Below the pieces are notes generated by a model. It ran no database searches, was not told the DNA's origin, and was given only the letters and a program-made list of their open reading frames with translations. From contig CALNAJ010000019.1 of NCBI GenBank assembly GCA_937874695.1, positions 1 through 52,972 of the forward strand: DNA of 52,972 bases, in the 5' to 3' direction. Positions 41,949 through 51,145 of the stretch are shown piece by piece (position 1 is the stretch's first letter; every line of letters starts with the position of its first letter). Position numbers and translations under genes: made by a program. This DNA is from an uncultured Lactobacillus sp. GTDB taxonomy: Bacteria; Bacillota; Bacilli; Lactobacillales; Lactobacillaceae.

Positions 41949-42809
41949 ATGCCTGAATTACCAGAAGTTGAAACGGTCCGGCGCGGGCTGACCCGCTTAG
42001 TGCAGGGGGCCACCATCGACCACGTGGACGTCTTTTACGCGAAGATGGTGCGGCCCGACGCCGAGATTTTTACGGCTGACCTGATTGGACGCAAGATTGA
42101 AAAGATCGATCGGCGGGGAAAATACCTGTTCTTTCGGTTCAGCGGCAACCTCACGATGGTGTCGCACCTGCGGATGGAGGGCAAGTATGACGTGCAGCCG
42201 GAGGGAAGTCCGATTCCCAAGCACACACACGTTATTTTCCACCTGACCGATAATCGCGAGCTGCGGTACAACGATACTCGTAAATTTGGCCGGATGCGTC
42301 TGGTCGAGACGGGGACGGAAGATGTCGAACTGCCGTCTCTGGGCAAGTTAGGACCGGAACCCACGGCAGAGACGCTGACCCTGGCCTACATGCAGCAGAC
42401 CTTTGGCAAGTCACACAAGGTGGTCAAACCCTTCTTGTTGGATCAGTCGCGGATTGCCGGGCTCGGTAACATCTATGTGGATGAGGTTCTCTGGCTGTCC
42501 AAGATCAATCCACTGACGCCGGCCGATGCGCTGACCAAAGATCAGCTGGAAACATTACGTCAAAATATTATTGCCGAGATTGCCATGGCCATCAAGGGCC
42601 ACGGGACAACGGTGCATACGTTCTCGACGGCGTTTGGTGAAGCGGGAAATTTCCAAAATCACCTGCACGTCTACGGTCACGAGGGAGAGCCCTGCGAACG
42701 CTGTGGCACTGAGATTGTCAAAATCAAGGTCGCTCAGCGCGGCACGCACTTCTGCCCACACTGTCAGCCCTATCCTCCTGAAGCATTAGAGGAGCTTGAA
42801 AATGACTGA
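41949..42809 (+). CDS. mutM: Formamidopyrimidine-DNA glycosylase (Fpg/MutM)
   Basis: 286 residues. The N-terminus MPELPEVETVRRGL supplies the catalytic Pro2 and Glu3, and the conserved Lys near residue 60 is present (GRRGKYLFF-type segment: RRGKYLFFRF). The helix-two-turn-helix region contains GLGNIYVDEVLW. A C-terminal zinc finger has C-x2-C near 247 and C-x2-C near 267 (CERC and CPHC). It removes 8-oxoguanine and formamidopyrimidines and cuts the strand. It is co-transcribed with polA and overlaps coaE by eight bases. Complete, no missing key residue seen. Confidence 0.96.
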   Translation: MPELPEVETVRRGLTRLVQGATIDHVDVFYAKMVRPDAEIFTADLIGRKIEKIDRRGKYLFFRFSGNLTMVSHLRMEGKYDVQPEGSPIPKHTHVIFHLTDNRELRYNDTRKFGRMRLVETGTEDVELPSLGKLGPEPTAETLTLAYMQQTFGKSHKVVKPFLLDQSRIAGLGNIYVDEVLWLSKINPLTPADALTKDQLETLRQNIIAEIAMAIKGHGTTVHTFSTAFGEAGNFQNHLHVYGHEGEPCERCGTEIVKIKVAQRGTHFCPHCQPYPPEALEELEND

Positions 42810-43437
42810 GGTGTGGGGCCTAACTGGCGGCATTGCCACTGGTAAATCGACCGTCAGTCACTGGCTAAGTCTAGCGGGGCTGAAAATTATCGATGCCGAT
42901 GTGATTGCCCGTCAGGTGGTGGCGCCCGGAACTCCTGGACTTCAGCGAATCTGCACGACCTTTGGCGATCATTTTCGTCAATCTGACGGCAGTCTTGACC
43001 GTAAAAGGTTAGGCCAGCTCGTCTTTAGTCAACCGGAAGAATTACATCGCTTGGAGGCCATTACGACGCCATTGATTCAGGCGGAAATTCGGCGCCAATT
43101 GGCACTGTACCGGGAACAAAACGTGACCGGTATCGTCATTGATGCGCCAACCTTTTATGAGGTGGGGTACCTCGTGGATCTGGTGGATCACGTGATGGTG
43201 GTCGCAACTTCGGCGACGACCCAGCGTCAGCGGTTGATGGCCCGCAATGGTCTAGATGAAGACGCGGCTCAGGCTAGAATGGACCAGCAGTGGCCCATCG
43301 CCAAGAAGGTCGCGCTGGCCGATGTGGTCATTGATAACGCGGGAACGATTGCCCAAACGCGCCAACAAGTGGTAAAATGGCTTGACACCACTAATTTGGG
43401 CTCATCGGCAGCGGTTTTGGCTGAAGAGTTGGATTAA
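42802..43437 (+). CDS. coaE: Dephospho-CoA kinase
   Basis: 211 residues. P-loop GLTGGIATGKST lies near 6-17, followed by IIDADVIARQVV with the conserved Asp and the CoA-binding region (GSLDRKRLGQLVF). It performs the last step of coenzyme A synthesis. ATG 42802 is chosen because GAGGAG lies just upstream; the in-frame TTG at 42796 is too close to it. The start overlaps the mutM stop by eight bases, indicating translational coupling. The mutM-coaE order after polA is common in Firmicutes. Confidence 0.94.
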   Translation: MTEVWGLTGGIATGKSTVSHWLSLAGLKIIDADVIARQVVAPGTPGLQRICTTFGDHFRQSDGSLDRKRLGQLVFSQPEELHRLEAITTPLIQAEIRRQLALYREQNVTGIVIDAPTFYEVGYLVDLVDHVMVVATSATTQRQRLMARNGLDEDAAQARMDQQWPIAKKVALADVVIDNAGTIAQTRQQVVKWLDTTNLGSSAAVLAEELD

Positions 43438-43593
43438 GTGATGGAATGGTTGGTTGCGTGGATCTAGGACGGCAAAGTTGTCCGTTAACGTGCAATCGAT
43501 AAGTCGTTTGGTAACATCGTTTGCGGTGGCTGGTCACGGATGGTTTCAGTGGTGATCAGGGGAGTCCGAACGATGTTGGCAAAAACTAGCTTA

Positions 43594-43789
43594 GCCGCAG
43601 GAGGCCAGGGATGTAGCCGGCCGTGTCGATGATGTTAGCCCGGGTGGTTGATTTCTCCCGGGGTTACATCATGGGGCGTGCTTGGAACCTCGCTGTTACT
43701 TGGTGAGGTTTCAAGACGAGGTAAAAGACCGCTTCTCAGGCTTTTACCGGTCCCCACAGCAGGCGGAATTCCTGGCAACCGCAGGCGAC
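43594..43789 (+). repeat. Structured intergenic repeat, copy D
   Basis: Left end AGCCGCAGG, P1 GCCAGG/CCTGGC with conserved GTAGCCGGCCGTG and CACAGCAGGCGG facing each other. P2 is GATGATGT/ACATCAT capped by CCCGGG pairs, P3 CTTGGAACCTC/GAGGTTTCAAG (complete pairing with one G:T), P4 GGTAAAAG/CTTTTACC (43720-43748), right end ACCGCAGGCGAC. It lies in the 415-base gap between coaE and nrdR; the rest of the gap shows nothing. Confidence 0.88.
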
Positions 43790-43852
43790 AATTTCAAACT
43801 AACGTAAAACATTAGAAATTCAAGTAACCAATGAAAAAATGAGGTGACCAAA

Positions 43853-44353
43853 ATGCAGTGTCCGCACTGTCATCATAATGGATCGCGGGTCGTCGATAGT
43901 CGACCGACCGACGATGGACGTGTCATCCGCCGGCGTCGTGAGTGTGAGAGCTGTGGCTTTCGGTTCACGACGTTTGAGCGGGTCGAAGCGACACCGCTGT
44001 TGGTAATTAAAAAGAACGGCACGCGTGAGGAATTTAATCGCGAAAAGATCTTGCGAGGCATCATTCGCTCGGCTGAAAAACGGCCGGTGGGGATGGACGT
44101 CATGACGAAGATCGTCGATGAAGTTGAAAATAAGATTCGGGCACTCGGCGTCAACGAAATCTCTAGTCAACTGATTGGGGAATACGTGATGAACCGGTTG
44201 GTCGATGTTGATGAGATTGCCTATATCCGTTTTGCCAGTGTTTACCGGCAGTTCAAGGATACTGGTGTCTTCTTCAACGAATTAAAAGACATGATGGATA
44301 AAGATAAAGCGAAAGCTAAGGACCGGACAGACCGGCAAAGCGAGGCGAAATAA
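43853..44353 (+). CDS. nrdR: Transcriptional repressor NrdR
   Basis: 166 residues. The N-terminal zinc ribbon has CPHC (C3, C6) and CESC near 31-34, followed by an ATP-cone domain (LLVIKKNGTREEFNREKIL...). NrdR represses ribonucleotide reductase genes in response to the dATP/ATP balance. The start at 43853 gives the canonical MQCPHC and has GAGGTGA five bases upstream; the in-frame GTG at 43844 overlaps that site. It is followed by dnaB after three bases, so it heads a replication operon. Confidence 0.96.
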   Translation: MQCPHCHHNGSRVVDSRPTDDGRVIRRRRECESCGFRFTTFERVEATPLLVIKKNGTREEFNREKILRGIIRSAEKRPVGMDVMTKIVDEVENKIRALGVNEISSQLIGEYVMNRLVDVDEIAYIRFASVYRQFKDTGVFFNELKDMMDKDKAKAKDRTDRQSEAK

Positions 44354-44356
44354 GGC

Positions 44357-45736
44357 ATGGAGGATTCCTGGCACCAATTGCAGCCAAAGACGGGCTTTTT
44401 GGTTCGGTTGGCGGATCGGTTGACCGACCAAAGTTGGCAAACCTTAACGCAGCTCTACCAACCGATCATTGGACCGAGTGCCACGGGGCTCTTCTCGGCC
44501 CTTTTTTGGCTCCCACAACGCGAGACCTATAAGCGCCACGCCATTTTACTGGCGGAACTGGGCTTAGACTTAGCCCACTTGTACGCGGCCCGGCTACGGT
44601 TGGAGGCAACCGGCCTTCTGACGACGCGGTTAAAGACGGAGGGCGACCTCTCCAGCTTCGTTTACGAGCTCCACGCGCCGCTCACGCCACAGGACTTCTT
44701 CAAGGATGACCTGCTGAGCGTGCAGTTGCTGGGCGTCGTGGGTGAGGACCTGTACCAAGCGCTGGTCACGGAAAATACAGTGACGCCACTGTCACATGAC
44801 GATGAGCAAAACATTACCAAGAACTTTTTGGATGTCTTCCACGTGGATGGCGATGAACTGCGGGATATTCCCGAAGTGGTCACGAATAGTCGGCAGAATT
44901 TAACGGCGACCAGTAGCGCCCCAGATCTATCCGCGGACAAGGTTCAGTTTGATTTTAAGCTATTGGGTGAGCTGTTAGAGCGCTCTTTCGTGGACACGCG
45001 GGCCGTCAGCAAGTATCGGCAATTATTGCTGACGGAGCACGCCACCTATGGGCTGGATGAGCCGACCATGGCTCGCTACATCGGTGAGGCCACGGACCTG
45101 GCAACCAACATTTTTAATCCGGAACAGTTCAAACGCATCGTGGCGCAGGCCTTCGGGTATCAGCATCGCGGTGAGACAATGAGCACGCCGGCTGATTCGT
45201 CGGCTAGTACGTCATCAACGGCTACATCTTCAGCCAAGGGTGCTTCCAGCGCCGAACAGGCCTTGATCAAAGTTGCCAGTTCAGCGGCACCGGTGAAGTT
45301 TCTGCAGGGCATCAAGCAGAGTACTGGCGGCTTCGTGACGGATGGCGAGCAACGCATTGTCCGGGACTTGGTGAGTCGGCAACTGTTCCCTGAGTCCGTC
45401 CTGAACCTGATGATCTATCACGTCTTGGTGGACGAGGACAAGCCAACGCTGAATAAGAATCTGTTAGACACGATTGCTAACGATTGGAGCAAGTCCAAGG
45501 TCTCAACGCCTGAGCTGGCGATTCAAAAAATCAGAGAACGTCAGCAGGCGATGAGCAAGCCTCGTCGCTCGCGGCGTCAACAGCCAACGGTCAAAGAGAC
45601 ACTTCCCGACTGGGCAAAGAAGCCAAGTGGGACGGCTCAGGCACCAACGACCGCCAAGCTCTCTGACGAGCAACAGAAGCAGTTACAGCAACGTATCGCG
45701 CGACTAGAAGCGCGGAGCAAGGGAAAGGAGGATTAG
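44357..45736 (+). CDS. dnaB: Replication initiation and membrane attachment protein DnaB
   Basis: 459 residues of the Firmicute DnaB/DnaD-like primosome protein, not the replicative helicase. The N-terminal DDBH1-type winged helix (about 1-130) includes LYQPIIGPSATGLFSALFW. DDBH2 regions follow near 200-270 and 310-390, with VRDLVSRQLFPESVLNLMIYHVL and the conserved LNKNLLDTIANDWSK segment. A Ser/Ala/Thr-rich linker separates them and the C-terminus is basic and coiled. It loads DnaI-DnaC helicase at oriC and restart sites. The start is three bases after nrdR; dnaI follows after three bases. Confidence 0.93.
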   Translation: MEDSWHQLQPKTGFLVRLADRLTDQSWQTLTQLYQPIIGPSATGLFSALFWLPQRETYKRHAILLAELGLDLAHLYAARLRLEATGLLTTRLKTEGDLSSFVYELHAPLTPQDFFKDDLLSVQLLGVVGEDLYQALVTENTVTPLSHDDEQNITKNFLDVFHVDGDELRDIPEVVTNSRQNLTATSSAPDLSADKVQFDFKLLGELLERSFVDTRAVSKYRQLLLTEHATYGLDEPTMARYIGEATDLATNIFNPEQFKRIVAQAFGYQHRGETMSTPADSSASTSSTATSSAKGASSAEQALIKVASSAAPVKFLQGIKQSTGGFVTDGEQRIVRDLVSRQLFPESVLNLMIYHVLVDEDKPTLNKNLLDTIANDWSKSKVSTPELAIQKIRERQQAMSKPRRSRRQQPTVKETLPDWAKKPSGTAQAPTTAKLSDEQQKQLQQRIARLEARSKGKED

Positions 45737-45739
45737 CAG

Positions 45740-46666
45740 ATGGAAGATTTAAGCAAGACCATGCAAAAGCTCATGAGTCAGCAACATTTGAACGACAATT
45801 ATCGTCAGTTGATGGCCAAAGTTTATGATGATCCCGAGGTCAATAAGTTCTATCAGGCAAATAAGGACGAACTGGCCGAGGACGTCATGACGCGTTCGGC
45901 GGCGAAACTCTATGAATTCGTCTCAGAACGGGAAAAGTTAGCCAAGGGTGGCGAGACCTTTGCCACTGGCTACGCGCCACAGTTGATCGTGTCCAATCAC
46001 CTGATCGACGTGGCTTACGTGCCAACGGCTGATACACTGGAAAAGCAGGCCCAACAACAGCTTCGCCAACGGGTGAAGTCGATTGCCATGCCAAAGAGTA
46101 TTCGGGAGGCAACACTGGCTAACTTTGATCAGGACACCGACCGGGCCGAGGCTTTGATGGCCGCTTTGGACTTCGTGGATGCTTACGAGGCCAATCCGAA
46201 ACGTCGGCACCAAGCGCTGTATTTGGCTGGCAGTTTTGGCGTTGGGAAGACCTATTTACTGGCAGCAGTGGCCAACCAACTGGCAACGGATGGTTTCTCC
46301 ACCACGCTGGTTCATTTCCCAAGCTTCGCGGTGGAAATGAAGAACGCGATTGCCCAGAATGGGGTGGCCGAAAAGCTTGACGCCTTGAAGAAGTCACCGG
46401 TCTTGATGATCGATGACATCGGGGCGGACGCCATGTCAGCCTGGGTCAGAGACGACGTGTTGGGCGTCATCTTGGAATACCGGATGCAAGAGGAACTGCC
46501 AACGTTCTTCAGCTCCAACTTCTCCATGGCCCAACTGGAAAAGGAACACCTGCGCATCTCAACGCGAGGGGATGACGAACCGCTAAAAGCCCAACGACTG
46601 ATGCAACGGATTCGCTTCCTCGCCAGAGAGATCACAATGGTCGGCGTCAACCGACGGCCACAATAG
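45740..46666 (+). CDS. dnaI: Primosomal protein DnaI (helicase loader)
   Basis: 308 residues. The N-terminal DnaI_N domain (about 1-100) binds helicase. The C-terminal AAA+ ATPase has Walker A AGSFGVGKTYLL (near 162-173), Walker B VLMIDDIGADAMSAW (near 220), sensor 1 FFSSNFS and a final arginine-rich helix (LMQRIRFLARE). It loads the replicative helicase together with DnaB and DnaD. AAAGGAGGA overlaps the dnaB stop, so translation is coupled. A terminator follows about 55 bases downstream. Confidence 0.95.
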   Translation: MEDLSKTMQKLMSQQHLNDNYRQLMAKVYDDPEVNKFYQANKDELAEDVMTRSAAKLYEFVSEREKLAKGGETFATGYAPQLIVSNHLIDVAYVPTADTLEKQAQQQLRQRVKSIAMPKSIREATLANFDQDTDRAEALMAALDFVDAYEANPKRRHQALYLAGSFGVGKTYLLAAVANQLATDGFSTTLVHFPSFAVEMKNAIAQNGVAEKLDALKKSPVLMIDDIGADAMSAWVRDDVLGVILEYRMQEELPTFFSSNFSMAQLEKEHLRISTRGDDEPLKAQRLMQRIRFLAREITMVGVNRRPQ

Positions 46667-46720
46667 AGCGATGGAATGGTTTTAAGCTCTGAAAAGCCTA
46701 AATAATCTGAAGATGAAACG

Positions 46721-46763
46721 AACCGTCTACGTGGGGTTAGCCCATGTGGGCGGTTTTATTTTT
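46721..46763 (+). terminator. Terminator of the nrdR-dnaB-dnaI operon
   Basis: AACCGTCTACGTGGG/CCCATGTGGGCGGTT (with G:T pairs) followed by TTTATTTTT. Confidence 0.88.
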
Positions 46764-46886
46764 GAATGGTTTACTTGAATGTTGGCTAAATTTGCTGGTA
46801 GGTATCTGAAATACGCTGACTTGATACGGCGGCTAACTTGTCAGGCGTGCTGGTTAAAGCAATGATTAGTGACTTGGCAAGTGTGA

Positions 46887-47069
46887 GCCGCAGGGATGGT
46901 GAAAATGGACTCAGCCGTGGGAATTCTCTTACCGGTGGGGTTCGCCGGTTAGAGAATTGGTGCCTTTAAGACGCTTCCTTAGCAGCTTGAAGGCAAGGCT
47001 AAAGACCGCTCTATGGCTTTAGCCGTCCGCCCACAGCGTCACGGTCCATTTTCACCATCCTGGAGGCGA
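46887..47069 (+). repeat. Structured intergenic repeat, copy E
   Basis: Left end AGCCGCAGG. P1 is a perfect 17-bp pairing, GGATGGTGAAAATGGAC with GTCCATTTTCACCATCC, unrelated in sequence to P1 of the other copies. P2 is AATTCTCT/AGAGAATT capped by ACCGG/CCGGT, P3 GCCTTTAAG/CTTGAAGGC, P4 GGCTAAAG/CTTTAGCC. The right end is degenerate (GGAGGCGAGG). It lies just upstream of the thrS promoter and T-box. Confidence 0.88.
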
Positions 47070-47117
47070 GGTCAACCTCAGACAGATTGCTAACTGATAA
47101 TTTTTTGCCAACACCGC

Positions 47118-47146
47118 TTGACAATATTTGGTCGCAAGTGTTTAAT
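47118..47146 (+). promoter_or_regulatory. Promoter of the thrS T-box transcript
   Basis: Consensus TTGACA with TTTAAT 17 bases downstream; transcription would start about 47153. Confidence 0.8.
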
Positions 47147-47152
47147 AGTCAA

Positions 47153-47402
47153 TGAAACCACACGAGCTATGACGAAAGACATGGTGCTCGCGGCGACGTT
47201 CACAGGAAGAGTTGGCCTAGCTTGGAAGCCGACTTAGCGCCCGCTAGCATTACCGCTTTCCTAAGCTGTCGGAAGGAAATTTTCGGCCGGTCCGTTCCGT
47301 TATCGACGATTAGAGTTCACGGGATCAGTCTCGTGAAAAATATCGGGTGGAACCACGTTAATGACGTCCCCAGTGCCTTCTTTGGCACTGGGGATTTTTT
47401 CG
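47153..47402 (+). promoter_or_regulatory. T-box leader controlling thrS
   Basis: The T-box core GGGTGGAACCACG lies at 47345-47357, followed by a terminator GTCCCCAGTGCC/GGCACTGGGGA with T6 (47366-47400). Stem I features lie upstream, and ACC (47252-47254) in GCATTACCGC is the likely threonine specifier. Uncharged tRNA-Thr would allow read-through into thrS. Confidence 0.93.
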
Positions 47403-47439
47403 TGGTCTGACCCAAAATCAATAAGGGAGATTGAAAATT

Positions 47440-49383
47440 ATGGCAAGTATTTCACTTAAATTTCCAGATGGCAACGTTAAAGAATTCGCTGCTGGCACTA
47501 CGCCAGAAGACGTTGCGAAGTCAATTTCAATTAGTTTAGGCAAAAAGGCTGTTGCAGCCAAGTTGGACGGCGAATTGATCGACAACTTGACCCCAATCGC
47601 ACATGACGGTAGCATCGAAATCGTGACGAAGAGCGACGCAGATGGCTTGACTGTTCTCCGGAACACCACGGCTGCCTTGGTACGGATTGCCTTGAAGAAG
47701 GAATTTCCAGCTATTCGTTTGGGCGAAGTTAGCGCTGACGAAGATGGCTTCTACGTTGATACCGACAAGGATGACCAACAAGTTAGTGTTGACGAATTAG
47801 ACGCCATTGCCGTAATCGTTGAAAAGCTGATTGCTGACAAGGCTGCTATCGAACGCATCGCTGTTAGCAAGGATGACGCTTTGGCTAAGGCCAAGGACGA
47901 TCCTTACACGACTGACTTGATCAAGGCAGTTGATGGCGACCAAGTTAACTTCTTGAAGATTGGCGACCACGAAATCTTAAGTGACGGTGCTCAATTAGCC
48001 AACACGGGTGACGTGAAGAAGTTCAAGTTGCTTTCCGTTGCTGGTGCTTACTGGCAAGGCAAGTCCTCAAACCCAATGCTCCAACGGATTTACGGGACGG
48101 CCTTCTACAAGCAAGCTGACTTGGATGCTGACTTAGCTCGGCGTCAAGAAGCCCGCGAACGTGACCACCGGGTTATCGGGAACCAACTGGACTTGTTCTT
48201 CGTTGATCCTAAAGTCGGTGCCGGCTTACCATATTGGATGCCAAATGGTGCTACCATCCGTCGTACGATCGAACGTTACATCATCGACAAGGAAGTTGCC
48301 AACGGTTATCAACACGTTTACACGCCAGTCTTAGCTAACCTGGATCTGTACAAGCAATCCGGTCACTGGGCACACTACCGTGAAGACATGTTCCCACCAA
48401 TGGACATGGGTGATGGCGAACAACTTGAATTACGGCCAATGAACTGCCCTAGCCATATTCAAATTTACAACCACCACATCCGCTCTTACCGTGAACTCCC
48501 ATTACGGATCGCTGAATTAGGGATGATGCACCGTTACGAAAAGTCCGGTGCGCTGAGTGGTCTGCAACGGGTTCGTGAAATGACCTTGAACGATGGTCAC
48601 ACGTTCGTTGCCCCAGAACAAATCCAAGACGAATTCAAGAGTATCCTGGACTTAATGGTCAAGGTTTACAAAGACTTCGATATCAAGGACTACACGTTCC
48701 GGTTAAGCTACCGTGACCCTAAGAACACTGAAAAGTACTTTGATGACGATGAAATGTGGAACAACGCACAAAAGATGTTGAAGGGTGCCATGGATGACCT
48801 TGGCTTGCCTTACGTTGAAGCCGAAGGGGAAGCTGCCTTCTACGGTCCTAAGTTGGACGTCCAAACCAAGACGGCCCTTGGGAACGAAGAAACGTTGTCA
48901 ACCATCCAATTGGACTTCATGTTGCCAGAACGTTTCGACTTACACTACGTCGGTGCCGATGGTGAAGAACATCGTCCAGTGATGATTCACCGTGGCTTGG
49001 TTTCAACGATGGAACGGTTTACCGCTTACCTGACTGAAATCTACAAGGGTGCCTTCCCAACCTGGTTGGCGCCTAAGCAAGTTACCATCATTCCTGTTTC
49101 CGAAGAAAAGCATGGTGCTTACGCCGACAAGTTAGCTGCTGAATTAAAGGCCGCTGATGTTCGGGTTAACGTCGACAAGCGTGGTGAAAAGATGGGCTAC
49201 CTGATTCGGGACGCCCAAACACACAAGATTCCATACACGTTGGTTGTTGGTGAAGACGAAATGGCTAATGGCACTGTCTCTGTCCGGAAGTACGGGGAAG
49301 ACGACAGTAATTCCATGAGCAGTGACGCCTTCGTCAAGGAAATTCTGAGTGACATCGCTTCATACAGTCGCGAAGAAAACTAG
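47440..49383 (+). CDS. thrS: Threonyl-tRNA synthetase with degenerate editing site
   Basis: About 647 residues. TGS domain 1-62 (ISLKFPDGNVKEFAAGTTPEDVA), N2 editing domain about 63-220, class II core (motif 1 region near 290-330, motif 2 MMHRYEKSGALSGLQRVREM near 363, motif 3 MIHRGLVSTMERF near 515) and anticodon domain. In the N2 domain the usual HSTAH reads NTTAA and the DLCRGPH-type motif reads ILSDGAQ, so the His/Cys residues that hydrolyse Ser-tRNA-Thr are absent. Catalytic core residues look intact. ATG 47440 follows AAGGGAGA. The T-box controls it. Confidence 0.95.
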   Translation: MASISLKFPDGNVKEFAAGTTPEDVAKSISISLGKKAVAAKLDGELIDNLTPIAHDGSIEIVTKSDADGLTVLRNTTAALVRIALKKEFPAIRLGEVSADEDGFYVDTDKDDQQVSVDELDAIAVIVEKLIADKAAIERIAVSKDDALAKAKDDPYTTDLIKAVDGDQVNFLKIGDHEILSDGAQLANTGDVKKFKLLSVAGAYWQGKSSNPMLQRIYGTAFYKQADLDADLARRQEARERDHRVIGNQLDLFFVDPKVGAGLPYWMPNGATIRRTIERYIIDKEVANGYQHVYTPVLANLDLYKQSGHWAHYREDMFPPMDMGDGEQLELRPMNCPSHIQIYNHHIRSYRELPLRIAELGMMHRYEKSGALSGLQRVREMTLNDGHTFVAPEQIQDEFKSILDLMVKVYKDFDIKDYTFRLSYRDPKNTEKYFDDDEMWNNAQKMLKGAMDDLGLPYVEAEGEAAFYGPKLDVQTKTALGNEETLSTIQLDFMLPERFDLHYVGADGEEHRPVMIHRGLVSTMERFTAYLTEIYKGAFPTWLAPKQVTIIPVSEEKHGAYADKLAAELKAADVRVNVDKRGEKMGYLIRDAQTHKIPYTLVVGEDEMANGTVSVRKYGEDDSNSMSSDAFVKEILSDIASYSREEN

Positions 49384-49431
49384 TTTTAACTTTTAAATTA
49401 AGTTTCTGGCGCATAACCAGAGAATAGAAGG

Positions 49432-49467
49432 GACGGGGTCGCCAGAAATGGTGGCCCCGTTTTTTTA
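49432..49467 (+). terminator. Terminator of thrS
   Basis: ACGGGGTCGCC/GGTGGCCCCGT stem followed by seven T residues. Confidence 0.92.
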
Positions 49468-49599
49468 GTCTAGCGGTATAGGGAGAAAAGTGTTAGCGTG
49501 TTAAGTAGGCTGGCCTGATACGTGGGGCATTAGGCCACACAAATAATGACTTAATATAGAAGAAGTTGAATCGTTTTTCGGATTCGAGAGGGAGATGTT

Positions 49600-51078
49600 T
49601 TGGATATGTCACAACCCAAAACCAATGTGCTTGCCGTGACGATTGCCATTTACGTGGCAACGTTTGTGAGCGCGATTGAGGGGACTATTGTGTCGACGGC
49701 GCTACCGACGATTGTGGGGAATCTGCATGGTGTGGCGTTAATGAACTGGGTGTTTTCAATCTATCTGCTGGCAACGGCGATGGTCACCCCGATTTACGGC
49801 AAACTAGCCGACGTGATTGGCCGTAAGCCAGTCATGCAGTTTGGCTTAGGCGTCTTTATCGTCGGGTCTGCGATGAGTGGTCTGGCGAATAGTATGCCAG
49901 TGCTGATCTTTTGGCGGGCAATTCAAGGGATTGGTGCGGGAGCGCTGTTACCAGTGTCGATGACGATCATTGCCGATATTTATACAATGGAAAAGCGGGC
50001 GAAGATCCTCGGTATCACGAACTCTGCCTGGGGAATTGCTGCGGTACTGGCACCGTTACTGGGTGGCATTATTATCGACAAGTTAAGCTGGCATTGGATC
50101 TTCTTCATCAACGTGCCGATTGGGTTAATTACTATGGTATTATTCCAATTATATTTACACGAACCCAAACGGTTACGAACGGAGAGTATCGATTATCTTG
50201 GGAGCCTCTGGCTGATGCTGTGCCTGTTGAGTCTGATGTTGAGCTTTCAAGTGCTCAGTAGCCAGCCCATCAGATGGTGGGGCTTTGTCGGCGGACTGGT
50301 CATTAGTGGCCTGAGTCTGTGGCTGTTTATCCGGCGTGAGCAACGTGCGGTTGACCCGATCATTTCGCTAGAGCTCTTCAAGAATCGACCATTTATCGTG
50401 CAAAATGCAATTGCGGCCCTGATCAACGGGTACCTGATGGCTTTGACCGTCTACGTGCCAACCTGGGGTCAAGGGATTCACGGAGTATCGGCCTCGGTAG
50501 CTGGACTGGCACTGACGCCTAACTCATTACTGTGGGTCATTGGGGCATTTACCACGGGGTACTTCCTGGCAAGGTGGACGCCACGGCGAATCCTGTACTT
50601 CAGCCTCTCGTTCATTCTGGTGGCAGGCCTCGCCTTGGCCTTGTTGCCAATGAAGGCATCGTTCGGCTGGTTCTTCGTGATTACGGCAATCAATGGGTTT
50701 GGCTTTGGGATTGCGCTGACGGCCACCACGCTGACCTCACAACGGTTAGTCTCGGCGGAAAACGTCGGGGTGGCGACCTCGTTTAACACGTTGGGTCGAA
50801 CAATTGGCCAGACACTGATGGTCTCCATCTTCGGAATTATCCTCAACACGGGGATGCAACAGAGCCTGCAGCACCATCCAGGCACCAGCATGGCGATGAT
50901 GAACCGACTGATCAATCCCCAAACGGCCAGTGGTTTGCCAACGCGGCTATTGCCAGCACTACGCCAGGTATTGTACAATGGATTGCATTGGGTCTATGTG
51001 ATTGGCTTCCTGATTGTGGTTCTGACGTTTGTGATCAATCGTTTGGATCATAGCGATGAGATACTGGGGGCAGATTAG
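49600..51078 (+). CDS. MFS multidrug exporter, DHA2 (14-helix EmrB/QacA) family
   Basis: 492 residues with about fourteen helices. DHA2 markers: the helix-1 motif FVSAIEGTIVSTALPTI (with a Glu in place of the usual Asp of LD-x-T), motif A GKLADVIGRKP between helices 2 and 3, RAIQGIGAGALLP in helix 4 and the antiporter motif C AVLAPLLGGIII in helix 5. It exports hydrophobic compounds by proton antiport. Start TTG 49600 is closest to the GAGAGGGAG site; ATG 49606 is an equally possible start. No regulator is adjacent and the drug is unknown. Confidence 0.92.
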   Translation: MDMSQPKTNVLAVTIAIYVATFVSAIEGTIVSTALPTIVGNLHGVALMNWVFSIYLLATAMVTPIYGKLADVIGRKPVMQFGLGVFIVGSAMSGLANSMPVLIFWRAIQGIGAGALLPVSMTIIADIYTMEKRAKILGITNSAWGIAAVLAPLLGGIIIDKLSWHWIFFINVPIGLITMVLFQLYLHEPKRLRTESIDYLGSLWLMLCLLSLMLSFQVLSSQPIRWWGFVGGLVISGLSLWLFIRREQRAVDPIISLELFKNRPFIVQNAIAALINGYLMALTVYVPTWGQGIHGVSASVAGLALTPNSLLWVIGAFTTGYFLARWTPRRILYFSLSFILVAGLALALLPMKASFGWFFVITAINGFGFGIALTATTLTSQRLVSAENVGVATSFNTLGRTIGQTLMVSIFGIILNTGMQQSLQHHPGTSMAMMNRLINPQTASGLPTRLLPALRQVLYNGLHWVYVIGFLIVVLTFVINRLDHSDEILGAD

Positions 51079-51145
51079 GATAATCTACGTTTAATGGCGT
51101 TGGCTTGTGTGGTAAATGATTTTTGTTGCCCGCTATATCAGCGTA

